A stretch of 64,000 nucleotides of DNA from Fennellomyces sp. T-0311. Lineage: Eukaryota; Mucoromycota; Mucoromycetes; Mucorales; Lichtheimiaceae. Each line of letters begins with the position of its first letter. Within the stretch, counting starts at the first letter, position 1. Position numbers and translations under genes: made by a program. Positions 33,278 to 45,527 of the stretch are shown in pieces. The DNA is taken from the NCBI GenBank assembly GCA_025266875.1, contig JALLLT010000015.1, positions 1-64,000 of the forward strand. The letters run 5' to 3'. The notes beneath the pieces are model-generated. The model saw only the letters and a program-made list of their open reading frames with translations. It made no database searches and had not been told where the DNA came from.

Positions 33278-34389
33278 ATGTTCAATAATAGATTCCTGCG
33301 AAGAGCGCTGGCTATTATAGTGCCACTGGCAGCACTAGTAGCTATCATAAGTGAGTAATATTGAATGTATCGCATATGAGAGGAAAATAACACGTTTTTT
33401 CTAGTACCCACATGGAAAATATATTCCAAGGAAGGTCGAGCGTCGACGCTTATAAGCTACAGCGCACCAAACATGCACGGCGAATCACTTTATATATCGG
33501 CTACGGTAATAGATGTTGACTTTTCGGAAAAGACGTATCGACTGCACTGTATGATTCGAGCAAACGGCACACTGGCAAACGAATATGGACAACTCAGGTA
33601 AAGGAAAACCTTAAAAGGAACATGTGTCATTCCTCGCGCACGCATATATATTTACTAAAAAGAACTTAAGTCGACCCATTCTGGTCTCCTTTTCGTCCCT
33701 CTCATCCTATCATATTGGCGCCGGTGACGACGATAACCCGCTGAATGTTGTCTTTAGCTACCATAACGGAGATGAAATTGACTATCCATTCGATCGTTAC
33801 ACAGGTGCCTTTGAAGTCTATGCGAGTTACGCCAATGACACCGACCACAGGATCCCCATCACGTTCCATCTAAGTGCCAGCCTCACCTCATTTGCGTTCA
33901 ATCCAACACTCGTCGATCCAGAACCCAATGAAACAGACCGAGTTGGACTCAAGATTGATACGGGTCGGTCCACGACAACTTTAGGGTTCAGCATATTTAT
34001 TTGTATACTCATGTGGGCCTTGTCATTGGTGTTGACTGTATTTGCTTTCCAAGTCATCGTACGTAATCGACGGGTTGATGCTCACGCATGCATGATCGGT
34101 ATTTCCATGTTGTTCGCTTTACCCGCACTACGATCTGCGCAACCGGGAGCTCCAGCAATTGGCTGTACATCCGACATTTTAAGTTTCTACTGGTACGTGG
34201 CAGCAAAAGCCCCTTTATTCGATTTGCTCAATGGTTGCATGCTGTAGGAATATGGCGATCATTGCTATCAACAGCTTGTCTGTGATAGTATGTTGGGTAG
34301 TGCGATGGTCGGGATGCGATCCTATAGACAGCAGCTGCAGTAGTCTCAACAGCAACAAGGAAGCGCAACACATTGAACGAGTTGTCTAG
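33278..34389 (+). CDS. DUF4436 membrane protein
   Basis: Four exons with introns at 33351-33404, 33598-33670 and 34193-34247 give exactly 309 residues. An N-terminal helix (LRRALAIIVPLAALVAII) is followed by an extracytoplasmic beta-rich region with YPFDRYTGAFEVYA. Three C-terminal hydrophobic segments follow: TLGFSIFICILMWALSLVL, the family signature FALPALRSAQPGAPAIGC, and MAIIAINSLSVIVCWVV. The pattern fits PF14494 (DUF4436), an uncharacterised membrane family of fungi and bacteria. An in-frame upstream ATG at 33116 would add 54 residues, but the hydrophobic start at 33278 fits the family better. It converges on the FBXO9-like gene with 15 bp between stop codons. Confidence 0.8.
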
Positions 34390-34404
34390 AAAAAAAAATA
34401 AAAT

Positions 34405-35878
34405 TTATTCGTCTAAAGCAGGCGGGCTACTCCTCCTGGAGAGGGGCCCTTCTAAAATTGTAGGCTCTAATGGATGATCGACGGTGTAGCTCCGGACCAT
34501 GCTGAAAAAGTACGGCTTCATCATTTTCAGATCATAGATTGTTTCGTCCTCTTCCTCGCGACCTTCGGTCAAACTGGCATACTCCACCCAAGCCAGCTTA
34601 TTGTGTCTACCCCGATGTGTGCTCTTGATGTTCAGCACCATACGGAAATCTTCCCGGGGTCGTAATCTATCCTTCATTTCGACATAGATCCGTCCTTCGT
34701 TTTGCTCAAATTGGCCCCTGAATACTTGGCGCCGGTTTAATTCCGGTGTTAACAACTTGACAATGTGAGCAGGTTCGTCCGTCGACAAGTATTTGAGGAT
34801 GGTTCCATCTGGGAAGAAACGCAGATAACGATAGTACGTCACCAAGTGCACGGGTTGGTTAAACGTGTTTTCATTTGATCCTGGTCTACGCCACAAGTTT
34901 AGAGATTTGCGTTATCATCGTAAAAAAATATGGGACTTACCTAATATAGTGACATGTGGAAATATACACGCCATCGTAACGGATGCGCGGCCGTTCGATA
35001 AACATGCGCATCCAATGACCATCGTATACTCTATTAACATATTCGGCCTGGAACTGGCGCGATACTTCCATGTTCATATAAGGCGATTTGAAGGCATGTT
35101 CTGACGCAAAACGCCAAAGTGACGGTGCGCGGGTTAATAAGAAGAAGTTTTTGCACACCAATGCAAAATTGGCGACCGACGAGACGGAGCGTAAAATGAG
35201 ATGCCGCAGTACATGCAGCAAGATCTCACTGGGTATCCTCGCCACATGGACTGGTTTGTAGTCGACTTGGGGCACATAAGGGATTAGCTCTCGGGTGAAC
35301 TCATAAATCAGGTCTTCAAGGGGATCTTTGCGTGTTGCCGACGGTGCCACATATTCGTTGCCCACCGGAACCACATGTCGGAACTCTTCCTGTGTTTGTT
35401 CCTTGCCACTGGTTGACTGTTGAGTTGCAGGTGCAATATGGTTCCGATAGTGGTTCTTGTAGGCATGATCGATATCAGGATCCAGCTTGAACGCACGCCG
35501 ATACGATGCCAATGCTAAATAATTTTTTTGTAAGCAATCTCTTCTTACAAAAGAACAAATTTGGGCGTCTTATCAATGAATTAATTTTTTTTTACCTTGC
35601 CCCAATTTTCCTTGTCTTTCGTTATCGACAGCTGCGATATAGTGATCCATGGCCGATTCTGCTACCGGTTCGGGTGCAGATTCCGTAGGCTCATCGTCCA
35701 ATGTCAATGATTGCATTTCCTCGGCTAATGGCGGAATGGCAGGTGTGTCAACAGGCTCGACCTGCTTCGGCTGGTGTTGCTGTTGCTTCCGGTTCTCGAC
35801 CTCCTGACGCCATTGCCGCCGAAAATCATCCAATTCTCGCTGAGGATCGGCAGATGCATCCATTTCTTTGAAGACCAT
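34405..35878 (-). CDS. FBXO9: FBXO9/Hrt3/Pof7-like F-box protein
   Basis: Three exons with introns at 35515-35595 and 34886-34940 give exactly 445 residues. A TPR-like N-terminal segment (AMDHYIAAVDNERQGKLGQA, then LASYRRAFKLDPDIDHAYK) precedes the F-box (IPSEILLHVLRHLILRSVS and ANFALVCKNFF). The conserved C-terminal half has YDGVYISTCHYIR, RYLRFFPDGT and ILKYLSTDEPAHIV, typical of FBXO9 and yeast Hrt3. These act as SCF adaptors; FBXO9 targets TOR-pathway regulators in animals, but the fungal substrate here is unknown. The start is MVFKEMDAS at 35878, with the Met at 35863 as an alternative. It is divergent from the HEATR6-like gene. Confidence 0.85.
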
Positions 35879-36234
35879 GTAGATAGAGAGGAGAAAGGAG
35901 AGAAGCGACAGGGGATAGAGAAAAAGAAAAAGAAAAAAATGTTGCGAGGGATATGAGCATAGGATTGTTTTTGAATACCGACACTTGTTCATGGCTTCGT
36001 TTTTTTTTTCGAACGGATCGTTTTCAATCGAGGGCAATGGGTCGGAGAGCCGATGGCTTTTGGGGGGTAAAAGTTGATGTTTGTGCGATAACGGTTCCTG
36101 CGTCAAAATATGCACTTTGATTTACTTTGACATTTTTTGGTTCCCATGGCAACACGCCTGATATGGCAACCAGTCTGTGGCAACATTTATGTTGCTTGTT
36201 TTCATTTCATCACAAAGTTTAAAAAAAAATTGGA
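35879..36234. promoter_or_regulatory. Divergent promoter of FBXO9-like and HEATR6-like genes
   Basis: 356 bp between the two starts, with A/T runs near both genes and no gene inside. A leftward frame extending the FBXO9 ORF to 36115 lies in this spacer and is judged noncoding. Confidence 0.5.
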
Positions 36235-39200
36235 ATGACAGCTGACTCTTTATACTCTTTGATGGTTACTCAAAAATCCTTGCAACAGTTTCATACACTT
36301 ACACTTGCTTTTTATCGTCATGCCGTTTCTTCCAATGACAACACGCCATCCTTGGTCGAGTTGCTCAATGCACTTGATACCCTCGACGCTCCTGTAAAGA
36401 ACGTGCCCGATCAGGTACTTTGGTGCTACATCTGGTCTTAATTATATAAGCTCAACATTACAGCAGCAAATCATTGACATTTTGGTGGCGGGTTGCAAGT
36501 GCCTCAACGCCGAACATGAAGCGTGTCCAGCTTTTTGTAAATTCATGTTTAAAGCGTGTGCGAAACAGGCAATCTCTCTGTTTTATTTTCGATATATGAG
36601 CATAATTCTCATTAGTTCCCACATAGATCCGACTGACCAGTTTACGATCGTCCCATTTCGAAATATGCATCACTTTTCTTCTTGATGGACTCGAACGTGT
36701 TCAAGGACAAGCTGAACTTCGCGTTGATATGCTTCGTGCACTGAGTGCACTTGTGTTCGAAAACGCCTCCAACGCTTCCAAAGTAAAACGTGCAAGACTT
36801 AAGCTGCAAGACTTTTTTTAATTAACACGTACAAAAGTATTATCCCAGGGTATCGAATCTTTTGTTACGATTGGCCGATCGATCTACCCGTCCTCTCGAA
36901 GTACGTCGAATGGCGATCAATTGCATCGGCAACAGTTGCGCTAGCGCGGGATCTCGATTGCAGCCATATTACCAAAGTTACTACCAGGCACTTTTATCCA
37001 ATGTTTGCGTCGTAGAGCACGGATCGCATGGTACGATGATGGTCGCTTCAGCTTCGTTGGATTTTAGTGATTCGGCCATCCGCAAAGTCGCCAGTAGCAC
37101 CTTACGCGCCCTTCAGTTCATTTTGGCCCAAGACAAAAACCTGATCACCAATCCGCTGTGTGACATTATTCAGATCGTCCAAAAGTTCATATTCACAAGT
37201 GTGTCGACGCAAGCATATAACGCTATGAACAAGGAGGAACCAGCACAACTACCGCGTGTGCGACGATTACCTCAACCACGACGATCGCAGCAGATTTCAT
37301 GGCGTCAATTGGAACCTAGAGCCATAGGCTTGACGAGCTCTGATTCAGAATTATCTGATACGGCCGATACTACCATGGCGAATCCACGACGACAGTAAAG
37401 TGTAGCTTTCTAATGGAAATTATGATGGGCTGGGAAATTAACTCTTGGTTTGAACAAAGGAGAGACGATGCAAAGATTCGAATCAACGCTCTGCTTTGTC
37501 TTGCGGCGATTGCCAAGGTAAACCTACCGTGTGTTCACCATATCAAGACTAACTATTACATAAAGACATCACCACGCGTATTATACCCTCAATGGCAAAA
37601 ATTTATTCCTGACACATTCTCCATCTTTCTCAACAATAACTCTGATCAACATGGCCATCTTGCTCCTGCTCTTCAATCTGATAATCAACCACTTTCGCTG
37701 TTTACGTTGTTGCTCTATGACCCTACTGTCACTGTGCGCACTGCCGTATGCAACACGTTGATGGCCATGTTGGATGGATCCAAACAATACCTCAGTGTTG
37801 CATCCGAACGGTACACCTGTGATATCGCGCGTCCCGATAGATTACTAATATATTACTTATAGCAGTTCAAAGTCATCGTTTACATCACTTTCGGAACGCC
37901 TTGCATCAACACTATGTGATTTCCACGCCGGGTTGATCTGTGCTCTGGACAAAGAACAGCATCCTCAAGTACTTGCGCTAATGATGAAATTGACGTGCGT
38001 GTTGGTAGTCAACAGTCCCTATGATCGATTATCCAAGGGCTATGTCGGTAACCTATACAAAACTGTGATGAAGCGGTGGGATAATGGATGTAAGTCTTTT
38101 CTATTGTGTGTGTGAAGGGCACAAAAAAAAAGATGATCTGACAGTACCATTTAGCGGCACCGATTCGAGCATCCATCCTCGCTGTGTTCTCGGCCATTTT
38201 GGAGAACGGACCAGTGGATCAAGTGGCACCATTGCTAATCGACTCATTGCTCATTGATCTCCTTCTGGAATCCATGGTAACTGGTCAAGATACTGAGCTT
38301 GTCGCCATGGCGTGGCAAACTCTAGGTATACTTGCCAAATCGCATTCGACCGCAATTATGTAGGTTGTATTGCATGAATTTTGGGATAGAAAAATACTAA
38401 TGTCACTTGAAAGTGGCGATAAATGGGATACCATCCACAAGCAATTCGGCGACGCGTTGAATAATCAAGAACCAGCAATCCGCGTGGCTGCGTTAAAGTT
38501 TGCCGAATCGTATGCAAGTTCTATGATTCCCGCGGATGACGAGAGCATGGTAGGCTTCTATTAGTACGCTATGGTATCTATTCTCTTACAACAATCTATA
38601 GAAACGTTACGTCTCGTGGTGGCTGGCGATGCTTGAAAAGCATATACAAGCAACATGCGGGGATACGGCAGCAGCAGTGCGGGCAATGACATGCGACTGT
38701 TTTGCAAGCATGTCGAAAGATGTGTACGAGCGCCTTCCGCCGCGATATCAGACACTTGCGATCACGCTACTGCTTCCACTCCCAGCGGACCAAGATGCGA
38801 ATGTACGTGCAGCAGCTTGTCGGGCGGTGGGAGTGTTTGTCCTCTTCCCGTCACTGCACGAAGATCCACTTTTTGTGACGGACATGGCAGCGGCGGTGCT
38901 TGAGCAAATGGGAGATAAGGCGATTCTGGTACGAGCGAGAGCCAGTTGGGCACAAGGCAATTTGTGCGACGCGGTGGTGATGGAAAGGTAAGGGAAAATT
39001 CAGGAACATCCAGGTTTTTAATTACTTGGCGGAGTGCACAGTGAAAAGCCTGACTTTGATATTCGCGAATGGGTGTCGATGAGTCTGTGGGCCAAGATGT
39101 TGAGCGCGGCGACGTCGGCTGCCTTGGATAACGATAAGGTAGGGCGTATATTGCAAAGGGTTGGCGCAGCTCCTGAAAAGGGAATAGTTACGATCCAATG

Positions 39201-39746
39201 CGGTGCGAGCGATGGGCAGTCTTCTGCGTATCACCCCGCAAAGCTATTTCGAATTCGGACGCAACATTCAGCTTGTGAAAGCTGCGATGGCGAGCGTGAC
39301 CAAAAACATCGAGTCGGGGTCGTTGAAAACACGCTGGAATGCATGCCACGCTACAAGCAACATGCTCAAGAACGCTGCGTTCCCCATCGGCGACGGGTAT
39401 CCTTGGACGGAGGCGGTGTACGGTGCGCTTGTGCAGTCGATGCGGCAGTGTCGCAACTACAAAGTCAGGATCAACGCATGCCTGGCGCTGGCGACGCCGA
39501 GTGGGCGCGACAAGTACGGCAGGCAGTTCGAGATGGTGGTGGCGGCGGTACTGGGAGCCTGGGAGGCATGCCACAAGGACGAGGAGAGCGAATTCCAAGA
39601 GCTACGGTACAGGGAGCAGCTCAAAGACCAGGTAAGGAAAGTAGTGTTTTTGTGACACACCACAATGTGGGGAATTGGAATCTCACATGAAATGGGATAA
39701 GGTACGTGAGGCATTACATCACCTCCAGAACCTCCAGCAGCCTTAA
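36235..39746 (+). CDS. HEATR6: HEAT-repeat protein, HEATR6-like
   Basis: A multi-exon gene (about 12 introns) from MTADSLYSLMVTQKSLQQFH to LHHLQNLQQP. Recognisable HEATR6 segments are SDSELSDTAD, RDDAKIRINALLCLAAIAK, RVLYPQWQKFIPDTF and the C-terminal EFGRNIQLVKAAM...RWNACHATSNMLKN. The body is built of HEAT repeats (for example APIRASILAVFSAIL and DANVRAAACRAVGVF). An apparent in-frame TAG at 38361 disappears when the intron 38360-38413 (GTAGGT...TTGAAAG, branch ACTAAT) is removed, giving AIIGDKWDTI. Two 5' junctions (36.56-36.66 and 36.78-36.84 kb) use weak sites. The biochemical role of the family is unclear. The next gene starts 116 bp downstream on the same strand. Confidence 0.85.
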
Positions 39747-39862
39747 GTATCTTCACGTGGGGTCGTACAATAAAAACAGTGCCGTCGCTTTTTCCTTGCA
39801 ACTCTCGCTTTTTATTTTCTCAACACGTTCCGCATCTCCACTTTCCCCACAATCTGCCCGTC

Positions 39863-42456
39863 ATGCCCAATGTCTTATCCAAGCTGGCGGCATCGCAGTG
39901 GGCCCCCATGCTGAAGCAATGGGCGCGGTCGTACATGACCCATAGAGATTCCGTGCGGCGGACCCTTATTTTCCTTTTCCTGGCGCGCACCTTTTTGACG
40001 GTCAGACAGGCCGTCCGCAAGTTCCAGCGGGAGCAAAAGAAGCCACGCAAGCCGCGACTGTCGACCGCCGCCGCTGAAGAGGATTCGGCCAAGAAGCGCA
40101 AAGTCGAGGTACAGTTCAATTTTCATATGAAAAGAGTCACTCGTCGCCCAACTGACATGGTTGCACATAACACAAGGTCGACATGACATTCTTGAAACAA
40201 ATCCAACGATTACTGGCCATTGTCATGCCTGGCGTTCGGTCCAAGGAGTTTTGGATGCTGGTCATTCATTCCGGTTTCTTAGGTAAGCCATGGGTGATAT
40301 GGTTGTGAGGATTATGCCGGCTCATCCATCCAAAAAAAGTCTTCCGAACCGTCCTGTCGGTTTATATTGCATCGTTGGATGGCCGCATCGTAAGTGCTTT
40401 GGTGCGTGGCAAGGCGCGCGAATTCGTCCTCGGTATCGGTTGGTGGATGACCGTTGCAATTCCAGCAACTTACACCAATAGCATGGTAATTTTTGCTCAT
40501 CGGCATTCCGGCAAACCCTAAAATCCTATTTTAGTTGTCCTACATGCAAAGCAAATTGGCATTGGCGTTCCGTACACGACTGACACACCATATCCATGAC
40601 CAGTATCTTAGCGACATGACGTTCTATGCTGTTGGTAACCTTGACGACCGCATCAAAAACGCCGACCAATGCATCACCGTGGATACCACAAAGTTCAGCA
40701 ACTCACTGGCCGAACTCTACTCCAATTTGGCCAAACCCATTCTGGATGTCTTCATCTACAACTACCAACTGACTCGCAGCGTAGGCTTTGAGGGTATTCT
40801 CTTGAGCAGTATCATCATCAACTTGTCGTCGACAACCATGCGAAAGTACACTCCTTCCTTTGGCAAGATGGTTGCCGAAGAACAACGATTGGAAGGCGAA
40901 TTCCGATTCGGCCATTCACGTGTGATTGAAAATGCCGAAGAAATCGCTCTGTATGACGGTCAAAAGGTCGAAAAGGGCGTCTTGGATCGCTCTTACTATG
41001 CTTTGATCAAACATGTTAATCGCGTGTTCCGTTTGCGTGTGCCTCACGGCATGCTGGAGGATTTCGTTATCAAGTATTTCTGGGGCGCTTGTGGTCTAGT
41101 TCTATGCTCGATTCCCGTCTTCTTCAAGGTACCTGGATTATCTGAAGTTGACATTGGTGGTCGCACTGAAGGATTTGTCACCAACCGTCGTTTGCTCATG
41201 AGCTCTTCCGATGCTGTTGGCCGTATCATGTATGCCTACAAGGAAATCACTGAATTGGCTGGTTATACCATGCGTGTAAGTAATGCCAACATTTATATGC
41301 TGTGAAAATCATTCATTCGATACCGAAACAGGTCAATGATCTTCTGGACGTCTTCGAGGATGTCAAGGTCGGCCGATACCAGAAGCGCTTAGTCTCTTCT
41401 GTATCGACTGAAGACAATGCCAAGCAGTTGGAAGGCCGAGGTACGATCCAGCAGAGCGAGAACATTGAGTTTATCGATGTTCCAATCATCAGCCCCAACG
41501 GTGATGTCCTCGTTCCAAAGCTGACTTTCCATGTCAAGCCTGGCGTAAGTAGTATTTATCTTTAACCATGTGAATGATTGCTCATCAGTTATGTTTGTAG
41601 ATGCACTTGCTAATCGTCGGTCCTAACGGATGTGGCAAGTCCTCATTGTTCCGTATCTTGGGTGGTCTGTGGCCCGTTTACGGTGGTACCCTGAACAAGC
41701 CCCATCATCGTGATATCTTTTATATTCCACAGCGGCCATACCTCTCTCTCGGCACCTTGAGAGACCAGTAAGTTTCACGTGAAATCTCATCCATATAAAC
41801 AAAACACTGATTTGCTCGATTTAGAATCCTTTATCCTGACACTATCGAAGACATGAAGAAGCGAAACATTACCGACGACGACCTTCTTGAGATTCTCAAG
41901 GTTGTGCAGATCCAACATATTGTTGAGCGAGAAGGTGGTTGGGATGCTGAAAAGGAATGGGCTATTGCACTTTCCGGTGGTGATAAACAGCGTGTAAGTG
42001 GTTACTTTGTTTTTCGTTTGGATTGGTTGTTGACTTTTAGTATCCTCGTGGTAGATTGCTATGGCTCGACTATTTTACCATTCCCCTCGTTATGCTATCC
42101 TTGACGAGTGCACAAGCGCCGTGAGCATGGATATTGAGAAGATCATGTACACGCACGCTACCGCACTTGGCATTTCTCTTTTGACTGTTTCCCATCGTCC
42201 ATCACTATGGCAGTATCATAATTTTATCTTACAATATGACGGACAAGGTGGCTATGTTTTTACCAAGCTAGATGCTCAGAAGCGCTTGGCCCTCCAAGAA
42301 GAAAAGAATGCGGTAAGCTAATATATGGGATACACACATGGATGCAACCGTTGGTAACCAAATGAATAGATCGAGCAAAAGTTGATAGAGGTACCCAAGA
42401 TGCAAAGTCGTCTTCAAGAATTGCGTGAAATGAAGGCCGCAGCTACCAATGCTTAA
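39863..42456 (+). CDS. Peroxisomal ABC half-transporter (ABCD/PXA family)
   Basis: Nine exons, with introns for example at 40109-40176, 40283-40339 and 40486-40534. The N-terminal membrane domain carries [24 protein letters not shown] and [15 protein letters not shown], as in ABCD proteins. An EAA-like loop, [14 protein letters not shown], follows. The single nucleotide-binding domain has Walker [10 protein letters not shown], the signature LSGGDKQR, Walker [10 protein letters not shown] and the switch His in SHRPSLW. The tail [13 protein letters not shown] resembles ABCD1. Half-transporters dimerise and import very-long-chain acyl-CoA into peroxisomes for beta-oxidation. The choice between a PXA1-type and a PXA2-type subunit is open. 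All motifs are intact. Confidence 0.92.
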
Positions 42457-42502
42457 ACAACTCTAATAATAAACCCTATATATCCAATGCTTTTTTTTAT
42501 TA

Positions 42503-44129
42503 CTACCACAGGTATCGATCTTCTACCAATGAGCCGCCTCGCTCTTGCAGTATGGGATCAATAGCAAAGCGTGTTTGAAAATCGATCGAGACCCCAGTAC
42601 AGTACAAGGTCTTGAGATGGGGTTGTCTGGCAACGATCTGGTGAATGTTAAATGTGGTGTCGATAGGGATTTTCAAGTATTCCAAATCAACCCTTCCCAT
42701 GAAACGATCCAAACCATCCGCTGTGTATTCATGATCGGCGCCATCGATAGACAGATACTTTAACTGTGTGCAAGCGGCCAGCGCTCGCAGCACAGTGTTG
42801 GTTATCTTGAGTGCTGTTGGTGGGTCATGAACGGCAAAAACTTGTAAGGCAGGACACCGCCCGAGTAATGAACAAAGAATCGATTCAAAAATGCCCCAGT
42901 CTTGCTGCATAGCCGATCCGGAACACAGGTGGAGTTCACGCACCTGATGCTGTAGTGTGATACGAAGACGGGGTGTGATCAATCGATGGTCGAGATATAG
43001 CAACTCGATAGGTCGTTTTTTCATAATGCTGGGCAGAGCTTGTGCGCGATCAATCACTAATCCGGACCCTCGGTGTGAAGCGCCGTCTGGAAGTGCGGCA
43101 TCTCTGGCTATGCAGACAAACTTGACATGCCGGCTTGCATGCAGTATTTGATTGTGATGGATATTATCGTGCGAATCCAAATACAGCTGTTCCAAGTTTG
43201 GACATTTCTGGATGACATCAGTCAGCAGTGCGCTGTTGTTCACACCACTTAGTTTCAAAACGGTCATCATGCGGAAAGTGGGCAGTTTCCTTCGCTTCAT
43301 CATTACCGATGGCTGTTGTGGTTGATTCCGTCGCTTGTATGAAAAATGTGTCATGTGCGTCGATGCATCAAGAATAGGCCCAAAAAGGTCATAGGTTAAA
43401 AGATCGACGTCCTCAAACGAGAGTCGGGTCAGTGGTGGACTGATAGACCGAATGACACGCGCCAATAGAGGCACGATAGTGCTGTGAAGTGCCACATCTT
43501 GGAAATCTATAATGCGCGCACAAATAAAATCAGAAAACGCCCTTCCTAATCTACAGAAACTAAAACACTTTACGTAAAGCGTTGACAAGATGGCATTCCG
43601 AATGCAGCAGCACCATCAACAGACTTTGCAAATCCCGTGGGTTATGTCGCACAATATGCAATTCTTGCTTCTCCACTATTTTGTGCCAGAAATCGGGCCA
43701 TTCAACAATAGCATGGTACCATGACTCGCACACGTTGGCGCACTGTAACAAATCCGATAACGAGAGTTGGTGAAAAATCAAATTGAGGATTTCGTACGGA
43801 AACAGCGGCGGCTTTTCGTTATGTCGCTTGGCAATCAAAGCCATGACTCGTTCCTTTTCGAGCTTGAGCAATGCATACTCGATATTTGTGGGGTGGACAA
43901 GTCGAAGTCCGGCGCTGTAGACGCTTGACGCTGAGCGCAATTTGTTTTGCTGCTGATAGAGTTTTCCTGATAAAAGATATCCCTTCGCCGATGTAGGTGC
44001 TCGACGGACCAAGTCGTCAGCGAGGCTTTGTGCCTCACGTATGTTGCCGCAAGTTGCGATACGGGACTGTAGTCGTGAGCGTTGAACGGATGTGGCAAGA
44101 TCGGCGGCTTTTTGAATCAGGATATGCAT
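42503..44129 (-). CDS. TPR/F-box/LRR protein
   Basis: Two exons with an intron at 43507-43573 (GTAAAG...ATTATAG) give exactly 519 residues. TPR-like helices (AQSLADDLVRRAPTSAKGYL, then LSGKLYQQQNKLRSA) precede the F-box (FPYEILNLIFHQLSLSDLL, CANVCESWYHAI). A leucine-rich repeat C-terminus follows (CPNLEQLYLDSHD, CTQLKYLSIDGADHEY). It is probably an SCF adaptor of unknown target. It converges on the ABCD gene with about 46 bp between stop codons. The domain order matches the genes at 49.5 and 54.4 kb, although sequence similarity to them is low. Confidence 0.85.
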
Positions 44130-44439
44130 TTAAATGAGAAAAAGAGGTGGGAAAAGAAAAAAAACTCGCGCGTGCTTTCCTGTAGCACTGAAGTGGCACG
44201 TGATATACACCTTTTTTTCGGAGTCTACATTACAGTCCCACACGAAAAGCGATGTTCAGACCAAATTTGGAAATAAAAATAAAACAATGCGCTTTTTAAT
44301 TTTCATATTTTGACACATCTCCTTTCTATACTACACACTGGCATCTTAAATAAACAACCCTCCAAAGATCCGCGCAGCGCTCTCGAATTTCAAAAAAGCG
44401 TCGCCATCGGTATGTGCAAGACTGGCAAGCATGGCCAAT

Positions 44440-44660
44440 TCATCTAAAATGACTTGTGTATAAATCGCAAAACCGTCAATCGTATCGTTAATAAATTAGA
44501 AGAAGAGTGGGTCGATCGCCAATGTTCCAAAATTGGAAGCTGTCCTGAGCTCACTACGAAGGGAATAAGGGCACTGCAGCTCAGTGTACGCAGGGAACTG
44601 TTCGCTCCGTACCACATAATGCACCAAGCTAGTCTTGCAGCCGCTGGTATCTAACTTCAC
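44440..44660 (+). pseudogene. Tc1-type HTH relic
   Basis: The frame reads INRKTVNRIVNKLEEEWVDR, then SCPELTTKGIRALQLSVRRE and FAPYHIMHQA. This resembles the paired HTH and the GRPxxLT linker of Tc1-like transposases. No catalytic domain follows in frame. Coding-like sequence continues in another frame to about 44.78 kb (TSQEHNAQVNEVCWLQFK). It is a fragment only. Confidence 0.45.
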
Positions 44661-45527
44661 AGGAGCACAATGCTCAAGTAAATGAAGTTTGCTGGCTTCA
44701 GTTCAAGTTCACCAGCTCGTACACCAAGGCTGGTCAAGAGTCATATGACCAGACGGCGTGCCTGGACCAGCATCTACAAAAATAAAAGTGATATTGTGCC
44801 AGAGAGAAAAATACAATGCTACATTGGCATATACGTAGTACACCGCCACTAAATTATAACTAGTACTTTTGCCACTGTATCAGTCTCTTGTTGGCTGGTT
44901 TCGAGTTGCGGTGTTACTGGTGCGAGTCCCACAATCCAGCGATTCAGGTAATATTTACGGCCCATTACTTTTGTCCATAAACACGAAACTATTCCAATTA
45001 ATCAAAATGGCACTCAAGCTAAAAAAAAAGTGTATGTAACTGTGCCTCAGCACATACATTCGTTACCTATACCACAGCACTCCAAGAAATAGATGTTTCA
45101 AGTATGGCAATTCTCTATAATGGTCGACAAAGGACGGAGTAAGACACTTGAAAGTACCCCTTATAGTAACGGAAGATGACAGTCCCCCTTCAGATCCATA
45201 TACGTTTATACCAAATGCTTACATTAAAAATTCTTACTATATATAAAAGTAAACACGTGGCCCTTTCGAATCCGAAGCCTGGACTGTGTCCGGTACCTCC
45301 GTTTTTTAAACAGTACCTATGTTTTATCTAGTGCCTCAGGTATTTTGAGTTGATTGCTGCATTGATCGATGTTAGTACCCAGCATTGATATATATCAATT
45401 ATGCTGTTAGCAGCGAATTCAATGAAAGTAAAATCTGCATAATGGTGGTTGTACAATGCATATGAACATTTTATACGGATAACAGCAGTATATTGATTAA
45501 CTCTCTGTGTATCTGTGATAAAAAAAA
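44661..45527. other. Intergenic, no gene seen
   Basis: No ORF with support. A tRNA-like B-box near 44.91 kb was considered and rejected. Confidence 0.5.

Noticed and set aside
38361..38363. In-frame TAG in the HEATR6-like gene, suggesting a pseudogene
   Set aside because: An intron at 38360-38413 with donor GTAGGT, an ACTAAT branch site and acceptor TTGAAAG removes it and keeps the frame.
44905..44945. Possible tRNA (GGTGCGAGTCCC resembles a B-box)
   Set aside because: No matching T-stem, A-box or acceptor stem could be paired.
45255..45285. Second tRNA-like B-box (TTTCGAATCC)
   Set aside because: No A-box at a suitable distance and no cloverleaf pairing.
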